From NCBI RefSeq assembly GCF_009905725.1, contig NZ_JAAAKV010000004.1, positions 186,001 to 250,000 of the forward strand: a DNA stretch of 64,000 nucleotides. The letters are read 5' to 3'. Under the pieces are notes generated by a model. The model was not told the origin of the DNA. It saw only the letters and a list, made by a program, of their open reading frames with translations, and did no database searches. The position numbers were made by a program, and so were the translations under genes. Of the stretch, positions 36,301-44,158 are shown piece after piece; within the stretch, counting starts at the first letter, position 1; every line of letters starts with the position of its first letter. Origin of the DNA: Emticicia sp. CRIBPO (GTDB taxonomy: Bacteria; Bacteroidota; Bacteroidia; Cytophagales; Spirosomataceae).

Positions 36301-36521
36301 TCGGGTCCGTCTGCCAAAACCAGGCGACAGGCAGGAATAATACGGATCGCGTGCTTCCGGGCAGCGGCATGTGCCCGCACAATTCCCGCGAGGGTATTGT
36401 GATCCGTGATGGCAATGGCACTGTAACCTAAAGAAGCGGCATATTCCACCAGCTCTTCCGGGTGGGATGCCCCCCGTAAAAAGCTGAAATTGCTGGTTAC
36501 CTGTAATTCTGTATATTTCAT
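33345..36521 (-). CDS. dnaE2: Error-prone DNA polymerase III alpha subunit (DnaE2/ImuC)
   Basis: A 1058-residue polymerase. The N-terminal PHP domain starts with YTELQVTSNFSFLRGASHPE and has ITDHNTLAGI. The polymerase palm shows PDIDVDFEHERREEV with the catalytic acidic residues, and GRGSAANSVVCYCLGIT is the family GxGSAANS signature. It lacks the C-terminal tau-binding part of DnaE1, as expected for DnaE2. With ImuB and ImuA it forms the mutasome that bypasses DNA lesions mutagenically. The ATG lies 3 bp after the imuB stop. Confidence 0.96.
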   Translation of the reverse strand: MKYTELQVTSNFSFLRGASHPEELVEYAASLGYSAIAITDHNTLAGIVRAHAAARKHAIRIIPACRLVLADGPELLAYPTDKAAYSRLSALLTIGNLRTEKGKCELYKKDVYDHKEGIIFILLPPDRLNKSFDFEASFYAAAKEYKAHIGPALYIGATCNYQGYDHKRLYRIAELASLLGVRMVATNNVHYHQPQRRELQDILTCIREKKTIYNAGFLLHQNAERFIKPHEEMLRLFRQYPDAIACTLEIEQACGFSLDSLEYVYPEELTTEGRTPQEELTMLTWKGAREKFGEDIPEKIKENIQFELDFIEGRNYPSYFLTVHDFVRFARSRNILCQGRGSAANSVVCYCLGITSVDPTKIKLLFARFMSDARDEPPDIDVDFEHERREEVMQYIYTKYGRDRAGIVATVTQVHWKGAVRDVAKVMGLSVDAIDRLSKYGYELTEAWKEGKTPSTEGFNADDQHLRKVLDLTEQYIGFPRQLGQHTGGFVITQGKLSDLCPILNARMEDRTNIEWNKDDIEALGFLKVDVLALGMLTCIRKAFDLIRNHYGRQLTLANVPQDDAKVYDMISHADTIGVFQIESRAQMSMLPRLKPRTFYDLVIEVAIVRPGPIQGDMVHPYLRRRNGEEPVIYPSKDLEEILGRTLGVPLFQEQAMEIAIVAAGFTPAEADGLRRSMASFKSHGQVSAWRTKLVSGMIAKGYKEEFAERVFKQLEGFGSYGFPESHAASFALLVYISSWTKYYYPDVFAAALLNSMPMGFYQPAQIVIDAKKHGVKVLPVDVNHSCWDNTLEKGSGEKHALRLGFRQVKGLKEEEMQLLIQGRTTPYKQLPALYEAGISLTVLERLADADAFRSLGYDRRKALWEISALQHKPDGMFKGQVTPEDGADIHLPEMSLTEHVLQDYRSTTLSLKAHPVSFARPELFKRNVLRNAELDKWGNGTLVCVSGLVLVRQRPGTATGICFITLEDESGIANLVVFRGIFDKYKKTILQARLLVVNGKLQKEGEVIHVVVSECFDATPLLYSSAATDSNRNTGADGHKQAAKAVQGELFPSRDFK

Positions 36522-36524
36522 GTT

Positions 36525-38024
36525 TCAGGCAAAAAAACCGTGTATAAACCATTCCGGCACGTGGGTTTCATAATGACCGGACCTGAACAGCCAGTAACGC
36601 TTTCCATCCTCATCCTCTACGCAGTAATAATCCCTTTGCAGTCCTTTTTCAATCCACCATTCCCTTTCAATCCTTTCGGGCCCATCCGCCTTTTTAATGT
36701 TGTGTACCACGTTTTTATAGACAAACAGCATAGGCGGGTAATCAGGTAATGGCACAGACACTTTGATAGGCTCTGGTCTGGGTAATACATAGATGGGCCT
36801 GTTTAATCCTTCCGGCCAGGGTATAGCGGGCTGGTCCGATAAGGAGGCTGCCGCTACATAAGACCGCTCCGGCCAGTGGTGTTCGGCGGGCAGGTAACGC
36901 CTGATCGCGTCTTGTCCCAGACGGCCGGCAATGGTATCGAGCAGCTGGTCAAGGACTTCATTCTGCTGATCGCCGGCGTCGAGCCACAGCCGCTCCTGTT
37001 GCACGTCCAATGGTTCTACCACGGGTGCTTCCATGACAAACAGCTCTATGCCAAGACCGGGGGCTATGGTCGCTATTTTGTTTTCAAACAGCTTGAATAA
37101 GTGGGCCGTGTTGCGGACCGGCCGGATGGTTCCGACCTCAATTTGCCGAACTTCGTTATCGATACGGTAGCACTTGAGCACCGCCTGACGCAAACCTTTT
37201 TTCTCCCTGAGCAGATGTTGACATAAGGGCTCGAGCAATCGCCTGATGGCTATTTCAATCGCTTTGGCGGTGCGTACAGGCTCCAGACACTCCAGCCGCT
37301 CCTGGAAAACAGGGTCAGGTATTACCGGGGTAATGTGCTCCGGAAGGTCCCCGGAAGCCTGGCCTAAGCGGGCGATAAGTTCTGTTCCGAAACGCCTTTT
37401 CAGAGCGGGCTGGGGGATGTGTGCCAGGCTGCCGATATGATGCAGGCCCAGCTTATGCAGGCGGTCTATGAGGGGATCTGTTAACCGCAAAGACGATACC
37501 GGTAAAGAGGATAAAGCCTCTGTTTGTCTGCCGCTTGCGGCTATGGATCCGTTTTTCCCGTAGCGGCTCAGGGCCCAGACCGTGCCTATGGTGTCTGCAA
37601 TAGCGATCCGGTTGTGATAGCCCAGTTTACTTATCCTCCGGGCAATTTCTTTCAGATAGGACTCTTCGCCACCCCAAAGGTGGGCACAGCCGCTGATGTC
37701 AAGCACAAGCCCGTCGGGGAGATCAACAGCCGCAATGGGCGTAAAACGCATACACCATTCCGCCAGACCCCTCAGCAAGGTGGCGGGTAATTCAGGATCA
37801 TGGTCTATGGCTAAGAGGTCGGGGTGCACTGCCCGGGCATCAGCCAGTATCATACCGGTTTTGATGCCACTGGCTACAGCAGCAGTGCTGGCTGATTGGA
37901 TGACCAGACGGCCACGCTCGGGAAGACTGGTCACAAAAACCTGCCCCCGGAGTTCCGGTTGCCGGCTGATGAGCCTGTCGGGAACCAGGTACGGGAACCA
38001 TATTGCTGCGTACCGCCTCATCAT
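36525..38024 (-). CDS. imuB: Y-family polymerase-like mutasome protein ImuB
   Basis: A 499-residue Y-family relative. It has the N-terminal palm MMRRYAAIWFPYLVPDRL, then thumb and little-finger-like regions (LGLHHIGSLAHIP). The usual catalytic Asp/Asp-Glu of DinB are replaced, as seen in ImuB proteins, which act as scaffold rather than polymerase. It bridges ImuA, DnaE2 and the sliding clamp. Its ATG overlaps the imuA stop (ATGA at 38021-38024), and the dnaE2 ATG follows its stop by 3 bp. Confidence 0.93.
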   Translation of the reverse strand: MMRRYAAIWFPYLVPDRLISRQPELRGQVFVTSLPERGRLVIQSASTAAVASGIKTGMILADARAVHPDLLAIDHDPELPATLLRGLAEWCMRFTPIAAVDLPDGLVLDISGCAHLWGGEESYLKEIARRISKLGYHNRIAIADTIGTVWALSRYGKNGSIAASGRQTEALSSLPVSSLRLTDPLIDRLHKLGLHHIGSLAHIPQPALKRRFGTELIARLGQASGDLPEHITPVIPDPVFQERLECLEPVRTAKAIEIAIRRLLEPLCQHLLREKKGLRQAVLKCYRIDNEVRQIEVGTIRPVRNTAHLFKLFENKIATIAPGLGIELFVMEAPVVEPLDVQQERLWLDAGDQQNEVLDQLLDTIAGRLGQDAIRRYLPAEHHWPERSYVAAASLSDQPAIPWPEGLNRPIYVLPRPEPIKVSVPLPDYPPMLFVYKNVVHNIKKADGPERIEREWWIEKGLQRDYYCVEDEDGKRYWLFRSGHYETHVPEWFIHGFFA

Positions 38025-38773
38025 GCCCTGGCTGCTTTTGGGTAAATAAATATTTCCTTTGCCGGGCCGGATTGCTGCAACTGGGTGCTTAACTCGAAAT
38101 GATCAATAGCCCAGTCGATGATCCATGTTCCCGGCCTTCCGTTACGCACCTTTAAAAGATTGACCTGCCAGCGTGGAGCACCCATGCCCGGTAAATCGCC
38201 GGTTTCACTGCTCAATGGCTTTATCTGCCAGCGGGCCACACAGGCGGTATGTCCGGTGTTCCCGGGCAGATACCGGTGCAAAAGGCCGGTTACCCTGCTT
38301 TGCTCCACGGCCAGCTGAAGACGGCGAGAAGCGGTAAGGTCAAGGTCCGGCACATCGGCAATGACCGCTGCAAGACCCCGGCACTTTAGTGCCTGTTCGG
38401 TGGTCCACAGCAGGTCCCTGTCTTTATCCGGATGAATAAAAATAACCTGGTCGGGTGGCAAGCCAAAGGCAAATAAGGCAGGGGCAAACAGCCGTCGGTG
38501 GCGGCTGACCCAGATACAAGGGCCTTTCTGTTTTGTCATATGACCCAGCAGTGCAGTAATAAAACCCGCTGTTGCTGCGGCACTTTCCATATCGGGACTG
38601 ATAAACTCATGAATGCATCCTGTGGGAAAGGTCTGATCAGGAAAAGCGGATGCCAGTGCAGGTAAACCCATGTCCAGTTTGGGTTCATAAGCCTGGCGTT
38701 GTAAACCCTCTGCCGCTAGAATTTCTCTCCGCAAACGGTCCATCACTTCTTTTTTTATCGCTTCCTGTATCAT
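38021..38773 (-). CDS. imuA: Mutasome protein ImuA (RecA/SulA-like)
   Basis: A 250-residue RecA-fold relative, first gene of the imuA-imuB-dnaE2 operon. It has FPTGCIHEFISPDMESAAAT where RecA has its Walker A region, and the P-loop itself is degenerate. CIWVSRHRRLFAPALFAFGL and DLLWTTEQALKCRGL match the ImuA pattern. ATG 38773 (MIQEAIKKEVMDRL) is used; a TTG at 38785 adds four residues. The promoter overlaps the palindromic operator at 38795-38815. Confidence 0.9.
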   Translation of the reverse strand: MIQEAIKKEVMDRLRREILAAEGLQRQAYEPKLDMGLPALASAFPDQTFPTGCIHEFISPDMESAAATAGFITALLGHMTKQKGPCIWVSRHRRLFAPALFAFGLPPDQVIFIHPDKDRDLLWTTEQALKCRGLAAVIADVPDLDLTASRRLQLAVEQSRVTGLLHRYLPGNTGHTACVARWQIKPLSSETGDLPGMGAPRWQVNLLKVRNGRPGTWIIDWAIDHFELSTQLQQSGPAKEIFIYPKAARA

Positions 38774-38794
38774 GGTATCAATCAATTGTTTATC

Positions 38795-38837
38795 TTTGTC
38801 ACTAATAATGACAAAAAGTATGTCATCAATAATAGCA
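38795..38837. promoter_or_regulatory. Palindromic repressor operator between imuA and the S24 regulator
   Basis: TTTGTCA (38795-38801) and TGACAAA (38809-38815) form a perfect dyad with a 7-bp AT-rich spacer. A second, imperfect copy TGTCA-N7-TAGCA lies at 38821-38837, about 25 bp away, ending 5 bp before the regulator ATG. The spacing fits two dimers and control of both divergent units. Confidence 0.75.
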
Positions 38838-38842
38838 ATAAA

Positions 38843-39652
38843 ATGGAAACTTCAAAACTTTTTTTTCACAGCAATATCCGTTTCCTGAGAGAACGCAGGC
38901 GGCTGAGCCAGGAAGATTTTGCGGCTTTGCTGGGTTTAAAGCGTACCAAGCTGACGGCCCTGGAGTCCGGACAGACCCGGAACCCGACGGCGGAGGACCT
39001 GATCCGGTTTTCAGAAAAATTCAGGATCAGCATCGACAGCCTGATGAAAGTCGATCTGTCGAAGCTGACAGAACTGAAACTGAGGGAGCTGGAAGCCGGG
39101 AATGATGTGTACATGACCGGCTCTGCCATGAGGGTGCTGGCTATTTCCACGGATAAGTACAACAACGAGAATGTGGAATATGTACCGGCGACAACAAAAA
39201 TGGGATATGCTTCCGGAGGATATGCCGACCCGGTGTTTATCGAAAAACTACCGAAGTATAATCTGCCGAACCTGCCGAAAAACGGAACGTACAGGACCTT
39301 TCCCGGAGAAGGCGATTCCATGCTGCCTATTCCGGATGGAAGCGACATCACCGGTAAATTTATCCAGGATTGGAAAGCCATCAAGCCCAAAACCCCTGCC
39401 ATTGTGATTTTGAAGGGAGAACAGAATTTTGTATTTAAACTGATCACCATCCATCATGAAGAGGGCACCATATTGTTCGAATCCCTGAACCCGGTATTTG
39501 TGCCTTATGTGCTGGAGGTATCAGAGGTGGTAGAGATATGGGGATATTACTGCTTTACCAGCAGGAAAATTCCGGAGGTCGTGCAGGACCTGCAGGAGAT
39601 AAAAACAATGATACAGGATTTGAGGAAGGATATGATTAGCGGGAAGAAATAA
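38843..39652 (+). CDS. HTH-S24 LexA/CI-like repressor of the mutasome cassette
   Basis: From ATG 38843 the protein has 269 residues. An XRE-type HTH spans residues ~8-60 (RRRLSQEDFAALLGLKRTKL). The C-terminal S24-like domain has GEGDSMLPI with the nucleophile Ser, and FVFKLITIH supplying the Lys. The Ala-Gly self-cleavage site may correspond to YASGGYAD near residue 125. A LexA-type DNA-damage switch for the divergent imuA-imuB-dnaE2 operon is the natural reading. An upstream TTG frame start (38786) would lie on the operator and is unlikely. Confidence 0.88.
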   Translation: METSKLFFHSNIRFLRERRRLSQEDFAALLGLKRTKLTALESGQTRNPTAEDLIRFSEKFRISIDSLMKVDLSKLTELKLRELEAGNDVYMTGSAMRVLAISTDKYNNENVEYVPATTKMGYASGGYADPVFIEKLPKYNLPNLPKNGTYRTFPGEGDSMLPIPDGSDITGKFIQDWKAIKPKTPAIVILKGEQNFVFKLITIHHEEGTILFESLNPVFVPYVLEVSEVVEIWGYYCFTSRKIPEVVQDLQEIKTMIQDLRKDMISGKK

Positions 39653-39680
39653 ACGGATTTCTGTTTTTTTTAATGAGGAC

Positions 39681-39695
39681 TTCGTTTTTTGAGAT
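39681..39695 (-). repeat. Isolated exact copy of the 14-bp junction site
   Basis: TTCGTTTTTTGAGA followed by T, the same sequence and orientation as in the 14.7-20.9 kb array. On the minus strand it overlaps the stop of the fragment at 39695-39796, and beyond it lies the unrelated S24 regulator. It thus marks the left end of the Rhs accessory block. Confidence 0.75.
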
Positions 39696-39796
39696 TAATA
39701 ATCGTCTAAAAGTTCTTTCATATAGCCATCGCAGACAATAATAATGTTACTAAATCGGTTAAGTATTGTTTTCAAGCTTATATAAAGTTTACGATA
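39695..39796 (-). pseudogene. 3' remnant of an unidentified cassette gene
   Basis: A minus-strand frame open for 33 codons (KTILNRFSNIIIVCDGY, then MKELLDDY) ends TAA at 39695-39697 within the junction site. There is no suitable start codon before an in-frame stop. It looks like a protein C-terminus left after deletion. Confidence 0.4.
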
Positions 39797-39848
39797 TTAA
39801 GTAAAAAAACTAAGCCTAAAATTGGCACTATGAGTTTATGATAATCTT

Positions 39849-40067
39849 TCATTCAGTTACAAATGCTAATAGCAAGGAAATAATTGATAATACAATAAAT
39901 ATAATAATTAAGCCAATCGATTTTATATATAAATGCAATCCATATATATTTATTTTTTTAAGATCGTACTTTTTCAAGTAGCTCGCCAGCCAATTTCTGT
40001 GCCACTTAAATGCTATATATGCTAATATAGCAAAAATTGTAGAATAGATAATCTTATCAGTATGCAT
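39849..40067 (-). CDS. Small membrane protein, candidate immunity protein
   Basis: A 72-residue protein with two hydrophobic segments (residues ~8-20 and 48-70) separated by a basic loop (WLASYLKKYDLKK). It starts 12 bp after the likely stop of the third Rhs tip (40080). Gene order in Rhs loci suggests an immunity protein, but the sequence matches no family I recognise. Confidence 0.5.
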   Translation of the reverse strand: MHTDKIIYSTIFAILAYIAFKWHRNWLASYLKKYDLKKINIYGLHLYIKSIGLIIIFIVLSIISLLLAFVTE

Positions 40068-40079
40068 TATATTTGGTTG

Positions 40080-40160
40080 CTACGTTAGCCTTTTTTCTTT
40101 TTTTGTTCTTCTTCGCTTTTCTTCCATTCTGTCTTGAGCAGCCTTTGCTACTTTAGTCAT
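40080..40160 (-). pseudogene. Out-of-frame end of the third Rhs tip
   Basis: In another frame from the 40157-40507 ORF, 26 codons from ATG 40160 ([20 protein letters not shown]) run to TAG at 40080. The frame is open upstream into VPDPTPD, so this looks like the true C-terminus of the tip after a frameshift. Confidence 0.4.
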
Positions 40161-40507
40161 GTCGGGGGTTGGGTCAGGCACTGCTCTTTTAATGGTACAT
40201 TAGAAGATACCGACTTTTTTAAATCATTATATGAAGAAGAAATCATTTTCTTCATTTGACTTAAATCTGACCTAGGATACAATCCATCGTCATCAATAAA
40301 TCGAATGAGATTATCAAAAGCATAGTTGTAAGGTGAATGCCTTCTCATTTGATCATTCAACGGATCTACCACATTCCATCTACCAATCGAAGGATCATAG
40401 ATCTTGACCCTATAATCGCTCCAACCCAGGTCTATTTCAGCAATGTATAGGAATCTTTTGGTTAGTCCTTTATGGATTTTTGATTCTGCTGCACTTGCAA
40501 AGCTCAA
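40157..40507 (-). pseudogene. Third, degraded Rhs C-terminal module
   Basis: The ORF encodes [20 protein letters not shown] followed by VVDPLNDQ, the Rhs core end. Compared with the other modules it lacks about five residues around QYNGKE, has an unfavourable TTG start, and lacks all of the upstream core. The tip after the core end ([17 protein letters not shown]) is short and stops at 40157, with a probable continuation in another frame to 40080. No active toxin can be inferred. Confidence 0.6.
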
Positions 40508-40557
40508 TATGGCTATCTTCTTCCGTATCTGACTCCCAAATTGGCCATTTAATTTTA

Positions 40558-41178
40558 TTAGGATTTATCGATATTTTTTAACTGGATGTCATAGGTATTT
40601 GGGTTATCGACATTTTCATCATTATAGTTAATAGTAAAATAATATCTATAACTACTATCCAATATAAAACAAGTGTTTTGGATGTCTTCTTTTGCGATGT
40701 TTAAAGTAGTTTCCAATCCACGTTTGGTATCGACAACAAACATTCCACAATATTGAAAATCGTCTGTGAAAATATAACTTTTATCATTAGTGCTTAATTC
40801 TAAATAGACTTTTCTGATTAAATCTGAATCAATAAAAAAGCTCTTATCATCCAATAATTCGGTCTCTCTATCGACGTCGTTAAAGCTATTTTTTAATACC
40901 TCAATTACTCTATCAGATTCATCTAAATTCAGATATTTAAGTTCTAATATATTTAAACCTGATCTTAAAAAAACATTTTTATAATCTTCTAACCGATCCT
41001 TTCCTTTATTCTTTCTGAGTAAAAAATCTAATCTGTCATTCATTGTAACATACTTTTGTACAAGTATTAGTCGACTCCTGTTATTAAGGAATTTTACTGT
41101 TTTCAATTTATTTGTCGGGTATTCAGTTCTTTCTGTATACTCTTCACCAGAATAAGCCCTACACTTTGTAATTTTCAA
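40558..41178 (-). CDS. Hypothetical protein, possible second immunity protein
   Basis: The open frame starts at a TTG (41178) overlapping the upstream gene by 20 bp. The first ATG is at 41043 ([15 protein letters not shown]), giving 161 residues. The product is acidic, soluble and mixed alpha/beta, for example [20 protein letters not shown] and [17 protein letters not shown]. The family is not recognised. Its place directly behind a toxin/immunity pair suggests a further immunity or orphan protein. Confidence 0.5.
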   Translation of the reverse strand: MKITKCRAYSGEEYTERTEYPTNKLKTVKFLNNRSRLILVQKYVTMNDRLDFLLRKNKGKDRLEDYKNVFLRSGLNILELKYLNLDESDRVIEVLKNSFNDVDRETELLDDKSFFIDSDLIRKVYLELSTNDKSYIFTDDFQYCGMFVVDTKRGLETTLNIAKEDIQNTCFILDSSYRYYFTINYNDENVDNPNTYDIQLKNIDKS

Positions 41179-41779
41179 TTAACTGATTATAGGCAGCCCT
41201 CGTTTTTTTACTGAAATTAAGCATTTTGTTTAAGTCTGCAACATGATCTTCAATTGAGCTGATTATATAATTATCTTCTTGGTTGAAACATTCCTCAAAG
41301 GTATTCTTTACATCAACGTCGGTAAAACCTACAATTGCTATTTCCCATTCCCGGGATCCGAGAACCACCCAGTTCTTGGCATTTGAAAATATCGCCAGTT
41401 CATTTGAATTTACATTCAGTGCATCAGCGGGACTTCCTCCCGGGTCAGAATCCATTATGTTTACAAAGTCGTTATATGACATATCTACTCCGACTTTAAC
41501 CACGCTAAATTTCCGGAAATGGTGATAAAAATATGTTTCAGGATTGGGATCCAAAACATAAAATACAAAATGAGGAAGTTCACATTTTGTTATAAACTTC
41601 CTGAAAGCTTCAAATATGTTTTCATTAAATATAATGTCAAATTCAATTCCAATGAAATATTTAAAAACCGGTTTGAAGGGATTCTTTTCGAATGGAATAT
41701 CTTCTTCAATCATCTTGGAAAGCCTGGACTTTAAAATATTAAATTCTTCCGTTTGCGTGATTAAATTTTCTTTAGTCAT
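41159..41779 (-). CDS. Candidate immunity protein for Rhs tip b
   Basis: A 206-residue soluble protein (FKPVFKYFIGIEFDIIFNE, KNWVVLGSREWEIAIVGF). Its ATG at 41779 overlaps the toxin-tip stop by 8 bp (ATGACTAA), a coupling typical of polymorphic toxin-immunity pairs. A GTG at 41785 is also in frame. The family is not recognised. Confidence 0.6.
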   Translation of the reverse strand: MTKENLITQTEEFNILKSRLSKMIEEDIPFEKNPFKPVFKYFIGIEFDIIFNENIFEAFRKFITKCELPHFVFYVLDPNPETYFYHHFRKFSVVKVGVDMSYNDFVNIMDSDPGGSPADALNVNSNELAIFSNAKNWVVLGSREWEIAIVGFTDVDVKNTFEECFNQEDNYIISSIEDHVADLNKMLNFSKKTRAAYNQLIENYKV

Positions 41780-42524
41780 TTTCACCTTTTTTTAATCGTA
41801 TTTTTAAATCAATTTGTTTGCTTCCTGATTTTGTATAATCTGCCGATGGCCCGTCATGAGATTTGGATGTTTCTCTTGTAACATACTTTTTCCCATCTTT
41901 TGTATATATAGTTCCTTTTCCATCTTTTGTTACAGTTTTATTATAACCTGATTCCTCAAGGCTCTTTTCAAAATCCTGTTTAGTTACATCTGTTTGCTTA
42001 TTTTTTACTGCAACTTTGCTACCCTTAACCTCCTCATACTTTGATGCCTTTTTTGTAACATTCTCAATTTTTTTTATTGATTTTTTTGCATCTCCCGCAT
42101 TATCAACAATGCCGATGACTGCTTTTCCGGCTTTATAGACATCCTTAGCATCATTTATGCTGACCGGTAAAGCTTCAGACAACAAACTAGCTCCGGCAAT
42201 TACCCTATCTAATCCACTAGCTTTACTGTCAGTGACGGTTTTAAAGTCATCAATAAGATCACTTGCCGCATCAGCCCATGTTGCCCCTTTCTTCAGGCTA
42301 CTTACTCCTTCTTTCGCAACTTTAGCTCCAATTTTGACAGCTGCTTTTGCGGCCTTCGTCCAGACACTTTGTCCATCAGGATCGACATTGTTTACAGGAT
42401 CACTGAGTGTATAGTTGTATGGAGTCCATTCATCATAATCCTCAGCCAACGGATCCACCACATTCCATCTGCCAATCGAAGGGTCATACATCCTGGCTCC
42501 ATAATCACTCCAGCCCAAATCCAT
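41772..42524 (-). CDS. Rhs core end with toxin tip b
   Basis: The frame begins inside the Rhs core ([20 protein letters not shown], then VVDPLAE and NNVDPDGQS). It continues through an alanine/lysine-rich linker and ends in a ~60-residue tip with TKDGKGTIYTKDGKKYVTR and SKSHDGPSADYTKSGSKQID, ending LKIRL. The K-S-x-x-x-P-x-x-D pattern resembles predicted BECR-fold RNase toxins of polymorphic toxin systems. In the same frame the core extends upstream to VYDPWGLSFGN (about 42625). The preceding part of the core is in another frame (42608-43195). Confidence 0.65.
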   Translation of the reverse strand: MDLGWSDYGARMYDPSIGRWNVVDPLAEDYDEWTPYNYTLSDPVNNVDPDGQSVWTKAAKAAVKIGAKVAKEGVSSLKKGATWADAASDLIDDFKTVTDSKASGLDRVIAGASLLSEALPVSINDAKDVYKAGKAVIGIVDNAGDAKKSIKKIENVTKKASKYEEVKGSKVAVKNKQTDVTKQDFEKSLEESGYNKTVTKDGKGTIYTKDGKKYVTRETSKSHDGPSADYTKSGSKQIDLKIRLKKGEND

Positions 42525-42607
42525 ATCGGCTATTTTCTCTTTGCCGTTGTATTGGAAGCGGTTGGTTAATCCTTTAGGGAACTGAGACTCTGATGCATTT
42601 CCAAAGC

Positions 42608-43195
42608 TTAAGCCCCATGGGTCATAGACTGGGCGTCCCCATGGTTTTCCTGAACAATCATGACAGAATCTATTCCTGCAGCTTCCCCGGTCAGGATATT
42701 CCCGTCTTCACCACGCTTAGGATCACCACACCGGCAGCTCACCCTGGTGTTACCAAGGTGGTCTCTCAGTGAATATTCGTATCTGAATTTGTCCCCTTTA
42801 ATTGAATCCGGTATTGTTTCCAGGATTTTGTGTGTCAGAAGTAATCTGCCTTCGGGTGCTGAGACAAAGTCCAGGCTCTTGGTCCCGTTCTCCTGCACAT
42901 ACACCATACCACCCATGTAATCATAGGCTTTCTTCAGGGTAGTGCCGTCATTTTCAAAGAGCTCCATCCTTATTTTGGCTGCCCCGGCATAATAATGCCT
43001 GATCATGCCGCTGTCTGTCCTGGCTATTTCAGCCGGCAGGTTCAGGTGGTTATACTGTAAAGTTAAGTCTTTATTTTTATCCTGCGTTAGATTACCCGCC
43101 AAATCATATTCATAATCTACGGCGTTGTTTTTATCCTTAAAGAGTTGGTTGACGTCTCCACTATCTACAATCTTCGTTAATTGATTGGCATTGAT
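42608..43195 (-). pseudogene. Rhs core fragment, module b (5' truncated, frameshifted)
   Basis: YD-repeat and core sequence: VDYEYDLAGNLTQDKNKDL, then RHYYAGAAKIRMELF and YEYSLRDHLGNTRVS. It is open upstream of the nominal start at 43102 to about 43195, where Rhs sequence ends at the RadC fragment. It terminates at 42608 in QSMTHGA, just where the next frame takes up VYDPWGLSFGN. So the core is cut at its 5' end and broken by a one-base shift at its 3' end. Confidence 0.65.
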
Positions 43196-43408
43196 TTTAA
43201 GAGTTTTCAGGCAGAAGGCGTCATGAAAGAGCGGGATAAAAGTCGCTGGGTCATTGAAAAGAATCTTGAGGATGAAGTCCAGAAAATAAAACTGGAAAAG
43301 CTGAAACTGGAAAGCATGATTAATATCGCAAAGGAGGTGAAATTAAATGGGATTGATATCCAGTTGATTTCTAAAATTATTGGACTTGAGCCTGATGATA
43401 TCAGATAA
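43181..43408 (+). pseudogene. RadC 3' end fused to an Rpn-type tail
   Basis: In frame: DFKSFQAEGVMKERDK, the end of RadC as in the gene at 22145, then EKLKLESMINIAKEVKLNG and GIDIQLISKIIGLEPDDI. The N-terminal JAMM half is missing and the only upstream start is TTG. It is inserted in opposite orientation between Rhs modules a and b, exactly where module b's core breaks off. Confidence 0.6.
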
Positions 43409-43576
43409 AATTGGGAAACGTAAAACACTATTATTCCCATCGGGCTACGCAACCCCTTCAGAAGTTGTAGCAATTCCAACTCATGTTAAGTAACGGCTTT
43501 TCAATCTTGAGCTTTTTGTCGTATTACCGTTTCAAGATGCGGTCAATTTAAAATATCTAAAATTAAATAATAAAAT

Positions 43577-44143
43577 TTAGGCAATTATATTTCCTTCCCA
43601 ATCTGTCTTATTAGGAGTGTGTAATTCGTGCCATCTTTTTACAGACGAATTGATGTTGTACATGTCTTTTTCTATCAGATCGCTTAGCTTTTTTATTTCC
43701 TTTTCAAAACCTCTTTTTGTAAAATAACGTCTGATTTTATGTTCGGGCATAAAGTTAACATAAAATATAGGAGGGCCATTGTAATCGTCATTTCTTAAAC
43801 GCATATTAGTGCTACTGTTTGGCGGAATGCCAAATCTGATATCTTCCAAATTTCTTAATTCTTCTAAAGACTTTACTGGTGGTTCTATCTTGAAAATATT
43901 CAAAAAAACTTTTATATATCTATCTCCTTTCACAATTATAATTTCTACAAATTCTAAATGATCATGACTTAGCCTACATAAGGTGTAGGAATAACCTTTA
44001 ATGTTTCTATCATATTCCCCATACCAAGATGTTTTGTAGGGAGATCTTCTAAAATTACTCCTTTCAAGGACAGGTATTACAACATCTTTAACTATTTTAT
44101 TTCTAATTGATAATAACTCTTTGTCTGATACTTTGTAAAACAT
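43577..44143 (-). CDS. Candidate immunity protein for Rhs tip a (DUF4304-like)
   Basis: From ATG 44143 the protein has 188 residues. ERSNFRRSPYKTSWYGEYDR near the N-terminus and RGFEKEIKKLSDLIEKDM and RWHELHTPNKT near the end recall DUF4304-type proteins found beside toxins. A TTG start at 44149 is in frame. It begins 15 bp after the tip a stop (44159) and so is its likely immunity protein. Confidence 0.55.
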   Translation of the reverse strand: MFYKVSDKELLSIRNKIVKDVVIPVLERSNFRRSPYKTSWYGEYDRNIKGYSYTLCRLSHDHLEFVEIIIVKGDRYIKVFLNIFKIEPPVKSLEELRNLEDIRFGIPPNSSTNMRLRNDDYNGPPIFYVNFMPEHKIRRYFTKRGFEKEIKKLSDLIEKDMYNINSSVKRWHELHTPNKTDWEGNIIA

Positions 44144-44158
44144 ATTCAATTTATCTTT

